From the NCBI GenBank assembly GCA_015061845.1, contig SUVT01000005.1:1-60973 (forward strand): 60,973 nucleotides of DNA. The letters are read 5' to 3'. Under the pieces are notes generated by a model. It worked only from the letters and a program-made list of their open reading frames with translations, had not been told where the DNA came from and did no database searches. Position numbers and translations under genes: made by a program. How positions within the stretch are numbered: the stretch's first letter is position 1; the number at the start of each line of letters is the position of its first letter. This DNA comes from Lentisphaerota bacterium. Lineage in GTDB: Bacteria; Verrucomicrobiota; Lentisphaeria; Victivallales; UBA1829. Positions 28,558 through 37,559 of this stretch are shown in pieces.

Positions 28558-30033
28558 TTATTTTTTTACCGGGGTGACACGGAGAAGGGCTCCGGCGTTC
28601 ACAAAACTCTGCCCGCTGACAATGATATCTTCTTCCAGGAATTTTTCCGGATTCAGGATTTCCCGGTAGGTTCCGTCAACGATCCCGGGTTTCACATCAA
28701 AGCTCTTTGCCCGTTTGTCTTTACCGGCAGCATAGATGATGTAGCGGTTGTTTGCACGGAGCAGAACTGCATCAGCGGGAAGACCGTAGGCTTCTTTTTC
28801 TTCCAGAATAATATTGATATTGCAGAGCATACCGGAAACAAGACCGGACTTTCCGGGAACGATCGCTTTCACTTTGAATGTTCTGCTCTGGGGGTCAATG
28901 GAAGGAGCCTTGTAGGTAACTACCGCATCAGCATATTTCTTGCCATCTGCTGAAATTTCAACCTTTGTTTTATTCTCAACGATTTCATTGTAATAGACTG
29001 CACTGATGTAGCAGACGACCTCCAACAGGTCAAGATTTTCGATCTTCAGGATCTTCGTTCCATTGGAAACATACTCTTTTTCTTCCACATAAGTCTCGAC
29101 GACAGTGCAATCGAAGGGGGCTGTCTGTTTTGAATCCGCCAGATTTTTCAGGGCGATATTGAGATTGCTTTGAGCCTGTTTCAGCTGAGCTTCTGCATTA
29201 TCAATGTTTGCTTTTGCACTTTTAATTTCTGCATCTGCACTGGCAATTTCAGCATTTGCACTGGAGATTGCGGCATCTGCCTTGGCAACACTTGCTCCGG
29301 CATTGGCAATTTCTGCATCAGAACCGGCGATTTCTGCATTGGCTCCGGCAATTTCTGAAACTGTATTGTGGACATCAGTCTGAGCCTTTCTATAGCCTGT
29401 TGCATATACTTCAAAGTCAGCTGTACTGATTGCCTTGGAATCCCGGAGCTTGACTGCACGATCATAGTCAAGTTTTGCTTTCTTCAAATCAAGCTCTGCT
29501 TTGTCTCTGGCAATTTCCGCCTGTCTCTTTGAGATAAGGGCTTTCTCTTTGGTGATCTTTGCTTTATCCAGCGACCGCAATGCACTTTCCTTATTTGCCA
29601 TTGCACTCTTTCTGTTTGCTTCGGCACTCTTCTTTCCGGCAAGTGCGCTGTCCAATTTTGCCTTTGCAATCGATATTTCCGCTTCACGGACTTTAATATC
29701 ATCCCGACGGACTGTCACCTGATTGGCAAGGATCTGACGGTCAATTTCATAAAGAGTGTCTCCCTTTTTCAGCTTGGTTCCGGATCTGCCGGGGAAATAT
29801 TCAACCGTTCCGCCCAGTTTTGCGGAGAGAACTGCAAACTGAACAGGATCAACTGTTCCCTGAACAGGAATCTGACGGCGGAATTTCCGCTTCTCAATCT
29901 TCTGAACCTGAACACGAACTTCTCGCTCTGCGCTGCTTTTTTTCTCTTTTTTGGAACAACCGCACAAAATAAATGCAGAGGCAAGCAATCCGGTGACAAA
30001 TAATCCGGGACGGTAAAAACGTTTTTCTTGCAT
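28558..30033 (-). CDS. RND periplasmic adaptor lipoprotein with extended coiled coil
   Basis: A 491-residue membrane fusion protein. The lipoprotein signal ends LCGC (mature Cys near residue 26). The lipoyl halves (GTVDPVQFAVLSAKLGGTVE and TAPFDCTVVETYVEEKEYVS) flank a very long coiled-coil hairpin of about 200 residues. Its second strand is a near-periodic Ala/Ile/Glu/Asp heptad run (ANAEIAGSDAEIANAGASVA). Beta-barrel and membrane-proximal parts follow (AVVTYKAPSIDPQSRTFKVK). It is directly upstream of the RND pump. The long hairpin may bridge a wide periplasm to an outer-membrane channel encoded elsewhere; none is seen here. Confidence 0.9.
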   Translation of the reverse strand: MQEKRFYRPGLFVTGLLASAFILCGCSKKEKKSSAEREVRVQVQKIEKRKFRRQIPVQGTVDPVQFAVLSAKLGGTVEYFPGRSGTKLKKGDTLYEIDRQILANQVTVRRDDIKVREAEISIAKAKLDSALAGKKSAEANRKSAMANKESALRSLDKAKITKEKALISKRQAEIARDKAELDLKKAKLDYDRAVKLRDSKAISTADFEVYATGYRKAQTDVHNTVSEIAGANAEIAGSDAEIANAGASVAKADAAISSANAEIASADAEIKSAKANIDNAEAQLKQAQSNLNIALKNLADSKQTAPFDCTVVETYVEEKEYVSNGTKILKIENLDLLEVVCYISAVYYNEIVENKTKVEISADGKKYADAVVTYKAPSIDPQSRTFKVKAIVPGKSGLVSGMLCNINIILEEKEAYGLPADAVLLRANNRYIIYAAGKDKRAKSFDVKPGIVDGTYREILNPEKFLEEDIIVSGQSFVNAGALLRVTPVKK

Positions 30034-30063
30034 GGGAAACCCTTTCTTATTTTATTTTTTGGT

Positions 30064-30091
30064 ACAATACATCATATTATCAATAACGCAA
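30064..30091 (-). promoter_or_regulatory. Possible promoter of the RND operon
   Basis: Minus strand TTGCGT (30086-30091), 16 bases, TATTGT (30064-30069), in the 117-bp gap between the U32 gene and the adaptor. A moderate match; read-through from the U32 operon is the alternative. Confidence 0.4.
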
Positions 30092-30150
30092 ATAAATTAA
30101 GAAATATTGTGGAACTTTTTCACTTTTTAGTGATATTTTTTTCAAAAAGA

Positions 30151-32169
30151 TCAAATATCTTCCAGAATACAGGTGAATTCACCCCGTTTTTCTATCCTGA
30201 AACGCATCCCCTGAACCGTTCTCAAACTGCCTTTTGCTTTGACAGATGCACGGGTTGCCAAAAGAACAGGATTCCCGCGAAACTCTTCAACAGGGATCGG
30301 AGAAGCATGTTTCAGGGAAAGACGCTCATCCTCCGGCAGTTCCACATGAGCATGAACCATCGATGCCCCGATCCGGGAAGCCTCTTCCGCCGCAAGCCGG
30401 TTGGAAACCGGAAATGGCGGAATCGTTTTCAACACAATTTCAGGAAACTTCTTTTTCAACTGAAAATGGGAAAGATTAGCTGCACAGAAAACGTTTTTGC
30501 CTGCCTGGATCGACTTCGCAACACTCTTTTCCAAAGCATCCCACTCCAGTTCTGACGTAAAGAAGGGCAGTTCGATACCGTCTTTATAAACCGTTTTTGA
30601 ACCGCTGTATTTCATCTTCTGAACATGTGCCAACAGATTTTCTGCACATTTTGCAGATTTTTCACGGATCTCTTCCGCGGAAATGTTCTCACAAGCCCAA
30701 TCACGGAAATTCCGGCGCAGCTCTTTGAGAACCGGAGACGGTAAAAACCACTCGCCGGATAATTCGACACGTTTCACTTCCGGTGAAAATGGAAGATTTC
30801 CAACCGATTCAAACGCCTCTTTCAAAATATCTGCTGTAACCGGATGTTTTTCGGACGGGGAAAGAGAAAGCTTCATGAAAAAAGTTTTTTCACCCGCCAT
30901 CACAGTCAAACCAGTTCCATCCAGAAGAATGTCAAGATCAACTGCCGGTCTGAACGGCGGCAGATTACCGATCCGCTTTTCCATGGTATCGTGCGTGTAA
31001 CCGATCCGGTAAATGATACCGCCCGGAGCTATATTCCGTTTCGGGACACCGATCGTACAGCGGCATCCGGCAGGAGCTTGTTTGACTTTTCCGGAAGAGG
31101 TCGAAAGATCAAGGATCGTAAAAGCCTGCGCATCATCACCATTAACACTCTGGACTCGGATATTGTCGCCGACATGCAGACTGGCTGTAAGTTCCGCCTC
31201 AAAAGAGTTTTTTCCTGCCCGGATCACCCTTCCACGGATCTGTCCGATCCCGCCGGGAGCATCCGACCGGATCAAACTTGCAGCAGATTCTCTGGTATAG
31301 TAACCGTGAGACCGCTCCCGGGAACAGGTACGGTCAAGGATCCGGTAAGCCTCTTTTTTCGCTTCCGGGTCATCCGGGTGATCCAGAACAGTCCTGTAAG
31401 CCTTGACAACGCCTGCGACATAATCAGCTTTCCTCAGACGTCCCTCTATCTTCAGAGAAGAGACACCCATCCGGATAAATTCCGGCACGAGATCAAGACC
31501 GCAAAGGTCGCGGGTCGAAAGGAAAAATCCTTCTTTTCCGGTTGCATCTTTGTAAAGCATCCGGCAGGGCTGTTTGCATTTTCCGCGATTTCCGCTGGCA
31601 TCGCCATGACTGATCCGGGAAGAGAGAAGGCAGATTCCGGAAAGGGAACAGCAGAGAGCGCCATGAATGAAGACTTCCAACTCTACCGGGGAATTTTTTG
31701 TCATTTCCCGCAATTCGTCAAGGGTTGCAGCACGTTCAAGGATCACACGGGAACATCCCATTTCAGCGGCAGTCCGGATCCCGGCAGAATTATGGATCGC
31801 CATCTGTGTTGAGGCATGGATTTCCAATCCCGGGAAAAATTTGCGGATCATTGCAGCGGCACCGATATCCTGCACGATCAGAGCATCCGGATGAAGATAA
31901 TGAAGTTCCGCAAGAGCTTCAGCAGCCTCCGGCAATTCGGAATCCCGCAGCAAGGTATTAAAGGTCAGATAAACTTTTTTACCGTTGCGGTGAGCATAAG
32001 AGATCAGCTGCCCCATCTCTTCCGCAGTGAAATTATCACCGCGCTCACGGGCATTGAATTTTTTCAATCCCGCATAAACGGCATCGGCACCGGCATCAAA
32101 AGCTGCCAGTGCCGTGTTCAAATTACCTGCCGGAGCAAGCAATTCAGGAATGTGTCGGGTCTCTGCCAT
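30151..32169 (-). CDS. U32 family protein, RlhA-like
   Basis: A 672-residue peptidase-U32-family protein. The family signature is ELLAPAGNLNTALAAFDAGADAVYAG, then EIHASTQMAIHNS and LEVFIHGALCCSLSGICLLSS with SGNRGKCKQPCR. The four cysteines of this segment match those that bind an iron-sulfur cluster in hydroxylating members. A long C-terminal part resembles DUF3656, giving the size of E. coli RlhA (23S rRNA C2501 hydroxylation) rather than TrhP. RNA hydroxylation is therefore likelier than proteolysis. The start overlaps the upstream lipoprotein stop by one base. Confidence 0.82.
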   Translation of the reverse strand: MAETRHIPELLAPAGNLNTALAAFDAGADAVYAGLKKFNARERGDNFTAEEMGQLISYAHRNGKKVYLTFNTLLRDSELPEAAEALAELHYLHPDALIVQDIGAAAMIRKFFPGLEIHASTQMAIHNSAGIRTAAEMGCSRVILERAATLDELREMTKNSPVELEVFIHGALCCSLSGICLLSSRISHGDASGNRGKCKQPCRMLYKDATGKEGFFLSTRDLCGLDLVPEFIRMGVSSLKIEGRLRKADYVAGVVKAYRTVLDHPDDPEAKKEAYRILDRTCSRERSHGYYTRESAASLIRSDAPGGIGQIRGRVIRAGKNSFEAELTASLHVGDNIRVQSVNGDDAQAFTILDLSTSSGKVKQAPAGCRCTIGVPKRNIAPGGIIYRIGYTHDTMEKRIGNLPPFRPAVDLDILLDGTGLTVMAGEKTFFMKLSLSPSEKHPVTADILKEAFESVGNLPFSPEVKRVELSGEWFLPSPVLKELRRNFRDWACENISAEEIREKSAKCAENLLAHVQKMKYSGSKTVYKDGIELPFFTSELEWDALEKSVAKSIQAGKNVFCAANLSHFQLKKKFPEIVLKTIPPFPVSNRLAAEEASRIGASMVHAHVELPEDERLSLKHASPIPVEEFRGNPVLLATRASVKAKGSLRTVQGMRFRIEKRGEFTCILEDI

Positions 32170-32678
32170 TACCGGTCCGAAAGCACATTGGAAGCGGGGA
32201 AATAATCTCCGGTTCTGCGCTTGTGATCATTTTCAACATCAAACACGACCCGGATGGATTTTCCGTCCGGGGAAACCTCTTTCAGATCAATGATCCAGGC
32301 TTTCTTTCCCTTCCATGTGACGTTATTGCCGACTTCCCGGTGACGATAGTATTTCAGATCTGTCTTCCGGGCAGGAAGTTCCACCCGAAGGATGGAACAA
32401 TGTTTTCTGCCGAAAAGATTGATCTTTACATACATCACCGGAGCTTCGGAACAATTGAAAATCTGAACATCCCCGACCCGGTTATTGGGAATATAAATAG
32501 CCTGCCGCTGCTCGTCTCTCTCAAGAACAAGCAACTCTCCATTTTTTGTCATTCCGGATGCAATTCCGGTTTTGGAATTGATCGCTTGAACGGAATATTC
32601 CCCGTACTTTTCATGAGCGCAGCCGATCTGAAAAGCTCCGATCATACAGGCGGAAAGTAAAACTAAAACTTTTTTCAT
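32169..32678 (-). CDS. Unknown lipoprotein
   Basis: A 169-residue protein with a lipoprotein signal (MKKVLVLLSACMIGAFQIGC, Cys at residue 20). The mature part is rich in beta strands (EYSVQAINSKTGIASG, DVQIFNCSEAPVMYVKINLF, SIRVVFDVENDH) and shows no motif I recognise. Its ATG overlaps the lpxD stop by 4 bases and its stop overlaps the U32 start by one, so it is translationally coupled in the envelope operon. A role in the outer membrane or periplasm is inferred from signal and context only. Confidence 0.6.
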   Translation of the reverse strand: MKKVLVLLSACMIGAFQIGCAHEKYGEYSVQAINSKTGIASGMTKNGELLVLERDEQRQAIYIPNNRVGDVQIFNCSEAPVMYVKINLFGRKHCSILRVELPARKTDLKYYRHREVGNNVTWKGKKAWIIDLKEVSPDGKSIRVVFDVENDHKRRTGDYFPASNVLSDR

Positions 32679-33724
32679 TCTGCAGTTCCGCCCTTTTCCA
32701 AAGCTGCGATTGCGGCTTCCAGCTGTTCAATGCGGGCAACAAGACGTTTGACCTTGCGGGGAAGTGTATGGCGTTCAAAGAATTCACGGTCAGTTTCTGC
32801 AGGTGTACCGAAAACAGAAACTCCCGGCGGAACGCTCTTCTGGACCCCGGCGGTTCCGGCAACACGGCAGCCGTCTCCAAGAGTGATATGTCCATTGATT
32901 CCAGCCTGGGCAGCAACGATCACACCACAGCCGATTTCTGTACTTCCGGCAATTCCGCACTGTCCGATCAGAACAGAGGAGTTACCGACGATAACGTTAT
33001 GGGCAACGTGAACCAGATTGTCGATCTTGACACCTTTCTTGATCCAGGTTTTGCCGAAACGGGCACGGTCAATTGTGGAGTTGGAACCGATTTCCACATC
33101 ATCATCGATCTGAACGATACCGTTCTGAGGCACTTTCACCAAGCCGCGGAAGGTGGGAGTAAAGCCGAAGCCATCGCCGCCGATCGCTGCACCCGGATGG
33201 ATGATGATTCTGTTTCCAAGAACGCAATAGTGCATGATGGAGACATTGGCACTGATAAAACAATTGTCGCCGACTTTGGCAAAGTGTCCAATGTATGCGC
33301 CGCCGCAAATCACTGTGTTTTTACCGACAACTGCACCTTCCTGGATCACGGCATTGGGACCGATGGATGCGGTGGGGTCAACAGTTGCAGTCGGGTGAAC
33401 AAATGCACCCGGAGCAATCCCCGGTTCATACTTGATCGGTTCCGGCGTAAAGAGGTTGCAAAGTTTGCCGAAAGATTTATCAGCATCTCCGCAAACGATA
33501 TAGGTGCGTTTTTCGCTGGGTTCCACCTTGACGCTCTCACCGATCAGAATGATTCCAGCCTTGCTGGTTTCCATTTTATGAAGATATTTTGTAGTGGAAA
33601 GGAACGAGAGTTCCTGTTCTGTTGCCAAACCAAGGGAATTGACTCCTGTGATTTTGCGTTCTGCATCCCCAACTACTGTCCCGTTTACGATTTCTGCCAA
33701 CTGTGCTGCTGTGTACTCTGCCAT
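32675..33724 (-). CDS. lpxD: UDP-3-O-acylglucosamine N-acyltransferase LpxD
   Basis: A 349-residue LpxD, the third step of lipid A synthesis: transfer of a 3-hydroxyacyl chain from ACP to UDP-3-O-acylglucosamine. The N-terminal uridine-binding domain (AEIVNGTVVGDAERKITGVN, LSFLSTTKY) precedes a left-handed beta-helix of hexapeptide repeats (FVHPTATVDPTASIGPNAVI). The general base His lies in LVHVAHNVIVG. A C-terminal helix ends the protein. It follows ompH/skp by 20 bp, the classic arrangement. It shows that the organism makes lipid A. Confidence 0.95.
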   Translation of the reverse strand: MAEYTAAQLAEIVNGTVVGDAERKITGVNSLGLATEQELSFLSTTKYLHKMETSKAGIILIGESVKVEPSEKRTYIVCGDADKSFGKLCNLFTPEPIKYEPGIAPGAFVHPTATVDPTASIGPNAVIQEGAVVGKNTVICGGAYIGHFAKVGDNCFISANVSIMHYCVLGNRIIIHPGAAIGGDGFGFTPTFRGLVKVPQNGIVQIDDDVEIGSNSTIDRARFGKTWIKKGVKIDNLVHVAHNVIVGNSSVLIGQCGIAGSTEIGCGVIVAAQAGINGHITLGDGCRVAGTAGVQKSVPPGVSVFGTPAETDREFFERHTLPRKVKRLVARIEQLEAAIAALEKGGTAE

Positions 33725-33744
33725 ATTCTGTACCCTTTCCTATT

Positions 33745-34326
33745 TCATTGTTTCTTGTTATTTGATGTATGATTGCCTGCATTCAATTCTTTGATAACTG
33801 ATGCAGTGATGTCTGTTGCCGGAGCGGAATAAACCACTATCGGAAGACCGGAGATCGAAAGTGCTTTGTTATCAAAGACCAGCTGATATCCGCCAAGGGT
33901 TGCCTGATTTTTTACAACCACCTGGATCTCTGATAATATTTTTGCGCGCTGTCTGTCCTGATCATCCCGGAGCTGCGCCTGCTTCTCACGGTTGTAATTT
34001 TTCAATTCATTCTCTTTTGCCACGATCCGTGCATATTTATCCCGTGCCGCAAGACGTTTGCTCTCCCGGGCAGCTTCCGTCAGGACAACATTCAGAGAGG
34101 CATCACGAAGCTCAATGAACTGAGCCTGAAGCTTACGGATCTCTTCCTGAAGTTTCACGGCATACTCTTTGTAAATATCAGCCTGCCGCTTCAAATTGGC
34201 TTCCACGATTTTGGTTTTATAGTATTCACGGAACACTTTATCCATATCAACAGTTGCGATCCGTTGTTGTGCAGAAGCCGCAAATGCACCGAGAAAAACA
34301 AACAGCAAAAGCATTCTTTTCATCAT
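33745..34326 (-). CDS. skp: OmpH/Skp-family periplasmic chaperone
   Basis: A 193-residue exported protein (signal peptide ending FAASAQ, then QRIATVDMDKVFREYYKTK). The centre is a long alpha-helical, charged coiled coil (ANLKRQADIYKEYAVKLQEE onward), the tentacle of Skp/OmpH. The C-terminal strand is YQLVFDNKALSISGLPIVVY. Skp binds unfolded outer-membrane proteins. It starts 2 bp after the PLD-like gene and precedes lpxD, as in many diderms. A bamA gene, often next to it, is not in this window. Confidence 0.85.
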   Translation of the reverse strand: MMKRMLLLFVFLGAFAASAQQRIATVDMDKVFREYYKTKIVEANLKRQADIYKEYAVKLQEEIRKLQAQFIELRDASLNVVLTEAARESKRLAARDKYARIVAKENELKNYNREKQAQLRDDQDRQRAKILSEIQVVVKNQATLGGYQLVFDNKALSISGLPIVVYSAPATDITASVIKELNAGNHTSNNKKQ

Positions 34327-34328
34327 AT

Positions 34329-35543
34329 TCAGTACCCTTTCGTTCCATTCAAACAGCGTTTGAATTCCTTGTTATACAATTTCGCCAGTTCTATATTTTT
34401 GATGATGATAACATTCTCATCATTTCCTTTTTCTGCATTACTTGAGAAGTTGTAACTTCCGGTAATGACAGTATCATCGTCGATCGTGATCACCTTGTGG
34501 TGCATCTTACCGCTGGAGTTGGGAGAGATGTAGATCTTTGCTCCGCGGCTCTTCAGGTATTGACTCTGACTGTAACGTGTCCGGGCTTGACCGCGGTCAA
34601 GGATACAATGGATCCTGACACCCCGTTCAGCCAGTTCACCGAGCTTCTGTGCGATCGGCTCCGAAGTAAGAACAAAAGCCATCACATAAACATTGTCCCT
34701 TGCTTCTGCAAGCTGATCACAAATAATTTCAGCAATTCCATCACTGGGGGAAAACGCCACCTGAACAGGGATCTTCCCCATCATCGCTTTCCCTTTACGA
34801 TCCGTTTTATCATTGGCAGATGTACTGAAATCTCCGGAAAGATACTCCTCAAACTTCTCCCGATAGAATGCCGCAATTTCTCTGGAATCCAGCACAAGTG
34901 CGTTATTATCATTCTTATTCTGACCATTCACCGTGAAGTTGAATGAGCCGGTCCAGACACGGCGGTTATCCACTATCACAAACTTATTGTGCATAATGCT
35001 GGATCGTTCATCTTCAACAATTTTTATCCCGGCTTTATCCAAACGGACAACTGCATCCAATTTCCGGTTGTCAGAATCAGTCACGATATTGACTTCCACC
35101 CCCTGTTTCTTCACCTCCAGCAGAGCATCTGCAACTTCCTGCAAGTCGAGGTCATAAATACAGACATCAACAGATTTGTTGGCGGATCGGATCAGACCGC
35201 AAAGTCCTTCCGTGATCCGCTTCCCCGGAGCAAAATAGACCGTAATATCCGGAGATCCGGTCGTCTTGATCGTTACCGCATCATCATACCGGTATAGATC
35301 CAAACCGGTTTTTGCAATGACTGTATTTCTTGTCCGGAGACAGAATGTATGAACCGGCTCCAGAAATCCCGGAACATAATCCTCCGGGAGGTAGGAGAAA
35401 AGAATGCTGAAACAAAAAACCGCCAGGCAAATGGAGGGAACCCAAACTTTCCACCGGAAATAAAAACCACCTTTGGTTTTCGCACCTGAACCCGATTTCC
35501 GTGGCTCAGTTTTTTTTCCGCTCGTCCCTTTTCTCTTTGCCAT
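34329..35543 (-). CDS. Membrane-anchored phospholipase D-like protein with two HKD motifs
   Basis: A 404-residue PLD-superfamily protein. A basic N-terminus and one TM helix (about residues 34-52, VWVPSICLAVFCFSILFSYL) anchor it, with the catalytic part probably outside the cytoplasm. Both HKD motifs are complete: H185-K187-D192 (HNKFVIVD) and H348-K350-D355 (HHKVITID). Each is followed by a GSFNFT or GSYNFS element. Such proteins are phospholipases, cardiolipin synthases or nucleases; single-anchor two-HKD proteins of this size are often lipid-active, but I cannot decide. It sits between the PpiD-like gene and ompH/skp. Confidence 0.85.
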   Translation of the reverse strand: MAKRKGTSGKKTEPRKSGSGAKTKGGFYFRWKVWVPSICLAVFCFSILFSYLPEDYVPGFLEPVHTFCLRTRNTVIAKTGLDLYRYDDAVTIKTTGSPDITVYFAPGKRITEGLCGLIRSANKSVDVCIYDLDLQEVADALLEVKKQGVEVNIVTDSDNRKLDAVVRLDKAGIKIVEDERSSIMHNKFVIVDNRRVWTGSFNFTVNGQNKNDNNALVLDSREIAAFYREKFEEYLSGDFSTSANDKTDRKGKAMMGKIPVQVAFSPSDGIAEIICDQLAEARDNVYVMAFVLTSEPIAQKLGELAERGVRIHCILDRGQARTRYSQSQYLKSRGAKIYISPNSSGKMHHKVITIDDDTVITGSYNFSSNAEKGNDENVIIIKNIELAKLYNKEFKRCLNGTKGY

Positions 35544-35568
35544 GACGGTTCACCCGGAAAAGACCGAA

Positions 35569-37377
35569 TTATTTTTTCTCAGTCTTTTCGCCTTCCTGCT
35601 TACCCTGCTTATTCTGTTCCTGCTGTGCCTGCTGAACATGATTCTTCAGGCTCTTACCAAGCCATTCATACAGACCGGAAGCAACGATCTGCTGTTTTTC
35701 TTTCTTCAGGTAGTAAGTAAGAACAGATTTATACTTTTCGATTTCATCCTGGGAAGCGGGTTTCCGGTCGATCACGAAGAACGCCATAACGCCCATGGAA
35801 TTAACCTGATCCTTGGAAAGAGTACCGATAGAGGCTTCCATCACAGGTGCAAAGGTTTCCAGATTCATCATATAGTTCCGCAGCTGGAACTGTCCCTGCA
35901 TGAATGCAACCTTTAACTGTTCTTCTGACAGATTCTTTTTAGAGAGTTCTTCCATCTGCTTCTGAAGGACGAATACACCATTTTTGAATTCTGCCATCTT
36001 GATGGGAGGCAACTTCTCAATGATTGCACCCTTTGCAAGCTCTCTGAACTGCGTTTCATCGATCTTCTTGTTTGCTTTTTTGGCGGATACCAATGCTGCA
36101 CGGAGATTTGCCATAGATTCATTTGCCTTGGCGGATGCTTTCTGATTGATATAGGCTTCTCTCACTTCGGCCTTGGCTGCTGCATAAGATTTCTGTGTTG
36201 CAGCCTTGATATCTGTAACAGCTGCGACATAAGCGGCTTTTTCACCCATCACCGCACCGGTAACAGGAGCTTTTTCTTTGGCAACCGCATTCAATCTCTT
36301 TAACAACTCAACTTCCGCACCAACAACAGGAAGTGTTGCAGCTGCAGATGAGAACCAGCCGATCTTGACGTAATTTTTCTTTGCTTCCTTTGCTGCAAGT
36401 TTCTGGAATTCTGCCAGATATGCTTTCTTGTCACCGGCAATCGTTTCCGTTGCTTTATAAACTTTTTCACGGAAAGCCTTTGCATCTTTCATTGCAGCTT
36501 TTGCCTGTTCCGCAAGAAGCAAATCACGTTTGAACTCGTCAAATGTCATCTGCTTTCCTTCAAGAGTGATAAGATTGCTCTTATTCTTTTCATAATCGGC
36601 TTTTGCAGCCTTTTCATCGATCTTGACTTTATAATCGCCGTAATTAAACATAACAACTTCAGCATTATATTCTTCAGGATTCATGAACTTGGCTTTATTG
36701 CTGTTATAGAAACCGGTAAGATCTTTTTCTGTGGGCTTGATATTTACCTTGAATGAATTGACATCAAACACAACACTCAAAGCTGTAGTGGTTTCAAGAT
36801 CATTTTTGATGTATTCCATCTGTTCGGAGGGAGAATAGACTCCATCATCAAAAAGAACGGGCATACTTTCGATGGACAGAATGATTTTCATTGCATTTTC
36901 AAGATCTTCTGCATTATATCCGGCAGGCTGAAGCATGTTCTTTTCAAATTCTTTGTATTTTGCCTCATCAAATTTTCCATCCTTCTGGAAAGTAGGGAGA
37001 GAACGCAAAGCTTTGGCGACCTGTTCTTCCGGAACGACCAGTCCGAGAGTTTCTGCAGCCTTGTACATTGCAGCATAGTTAAATGCCTGTTCAAAAGCAA
37101 GATTCATCTTTCCAGGCTCCGGCTTGACATTTGCCATTGCGGCATTAATCAATGTATGAGCCTTGGTTACCTCTGAAACATCCTTATTCTTGATCGGCTG
37201 TCCGGCAACTTCGCCGCAAACAGCATCAGGTGAATTCGGATTGGAACCAAAAAGAATACTGCCGTCTGCACCGGGGGTGAAGAACCAGACAAATGCGACG
37301 ATGATGATTGCGGTAATGATACCGAACATGATTTTTCCGTGCTTGACAAGCACATTGTTGAGTTTTGTGATAGCCAT
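35569..37377 (-). CDS. PpiD/SurA-N-type membrane-anchored periplasmic folding factor
   Basis: A 602-residue protein. A short cytoplasmic N-terminus and a TM helix (IMFGIITAIIIVAFVWFF) are followed by a SurA-N-like helical domain (AFEQAFNYAAMYKAAETLGL, VPEEQVAKALRSLPTFQKDG) and long helical segments, much as in PpiD. A clear parvulin core is not visible; only WFSSAAATLPVVG and GEKAAYVAAVTDI are in the place where one would sit, so chaperone activity is likelier than prolyl isomerisation. The ATG at 37377 has AAGGAAGG upstream. It heads the envelope operon (PLD, skp, lpxD, lipoprotein, U32). Confidence 0.78.
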   Translation of the reverse strand: MAITKLNNVLVKHGKIMFGIITAIIIVAFVWFFTPGADGSILFGSNPNSPDAVCGEVAGQPIKNKDVSEVTKAHTLINAAMANVKPEPGKMNLAFEQAFNYAAMYKAAETLGLVVPEEQVAKALRSLPTFQKDGKFDEAKYKEFEKNMLQPAGYNAEDLENAMKIILSIESMPVLFDDGVYSPSEQMEYIKNDLETTTALSVVFDVNSFKVNIKPTEKDLTGFYNSNKAKFMNPEEYNAEVVMFNYGDYKVKIDEKAAKADYEKNKSNLITLEGKQMTFDEFKRDLLLAEQAKAAMKDAKAFREKVYKATETIAGDKKAYLAEFQKLAAKEAKKNYVKIGWFSSAAATLPVVGAEVELLKRLNAVAKEKAPVTGAVMGEKAAYVAAVTDIKAATQKSYAAAKAEVREAYINQKASAKANESMANLRAALVSAKKANKKIDETQFRELAKGAIIEKLPPIKMAEFKNGVFVLQKQMEELSKKNLSEEQLKVAFMQGQFQLRNYMMNLETFAPVMEASIGTLSKDQVNSMGVMAFFVIDRKPASQDEIEKYKSVLTYYLKKEKQQIVASGLYEWLGKSLKNHVQQAQQEQNKQGKQEGEKTEKK

Positions 37378-37420
37378 TATGTTACCTTCCTTGAATAAGA
37401 TTATTTTTCTACCATTCCAT

Positions 37421-37448
37421 ACTTTAGCACAATCCGGCAAATGTTCAA
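37421..37448 (-). promoter_or_regulatory. Predicted promoter of the envelope operon
   Basis: Minus strand TTGAAC (37443-37448), 16 bases, TAAAGT (37421-37426) preceded by GTGC, about 45 bp upstream of the PpiD-like start. Confidence 0.6.
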
Positions 37449-37499
37449 GTCATTTCTAAAAGTATTTTTTGAAAAAAAGAGAAAAAAAAGAAAAAAATA

Positions 37500-37536
37500 C
37501 ACCATCCGGATCAAAAATTCAGACTTCCGGATGTTG
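37500..37536 (-). terminator. Intrinsic terminator after the GH28-like gene
   Basis: CATCCGGA (37503-37510) pairs with TCCGGATG (37526-37533), with an outer ACA/TGT. On the minus strand it is followed by a long T-rich tract. It separates the GH28-like gene from the envelope operon. Confidence 0.82.
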
Positions 37537-37559
37537 TAAAAGCTCTACGGAAAAGGATT

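Noticed and set aside
29170-29360. Short-period DNA repeat that looked like a minisatellite
   Set aside because: Fully explained by codons of the heptad coiled coil in the RND adaptor.
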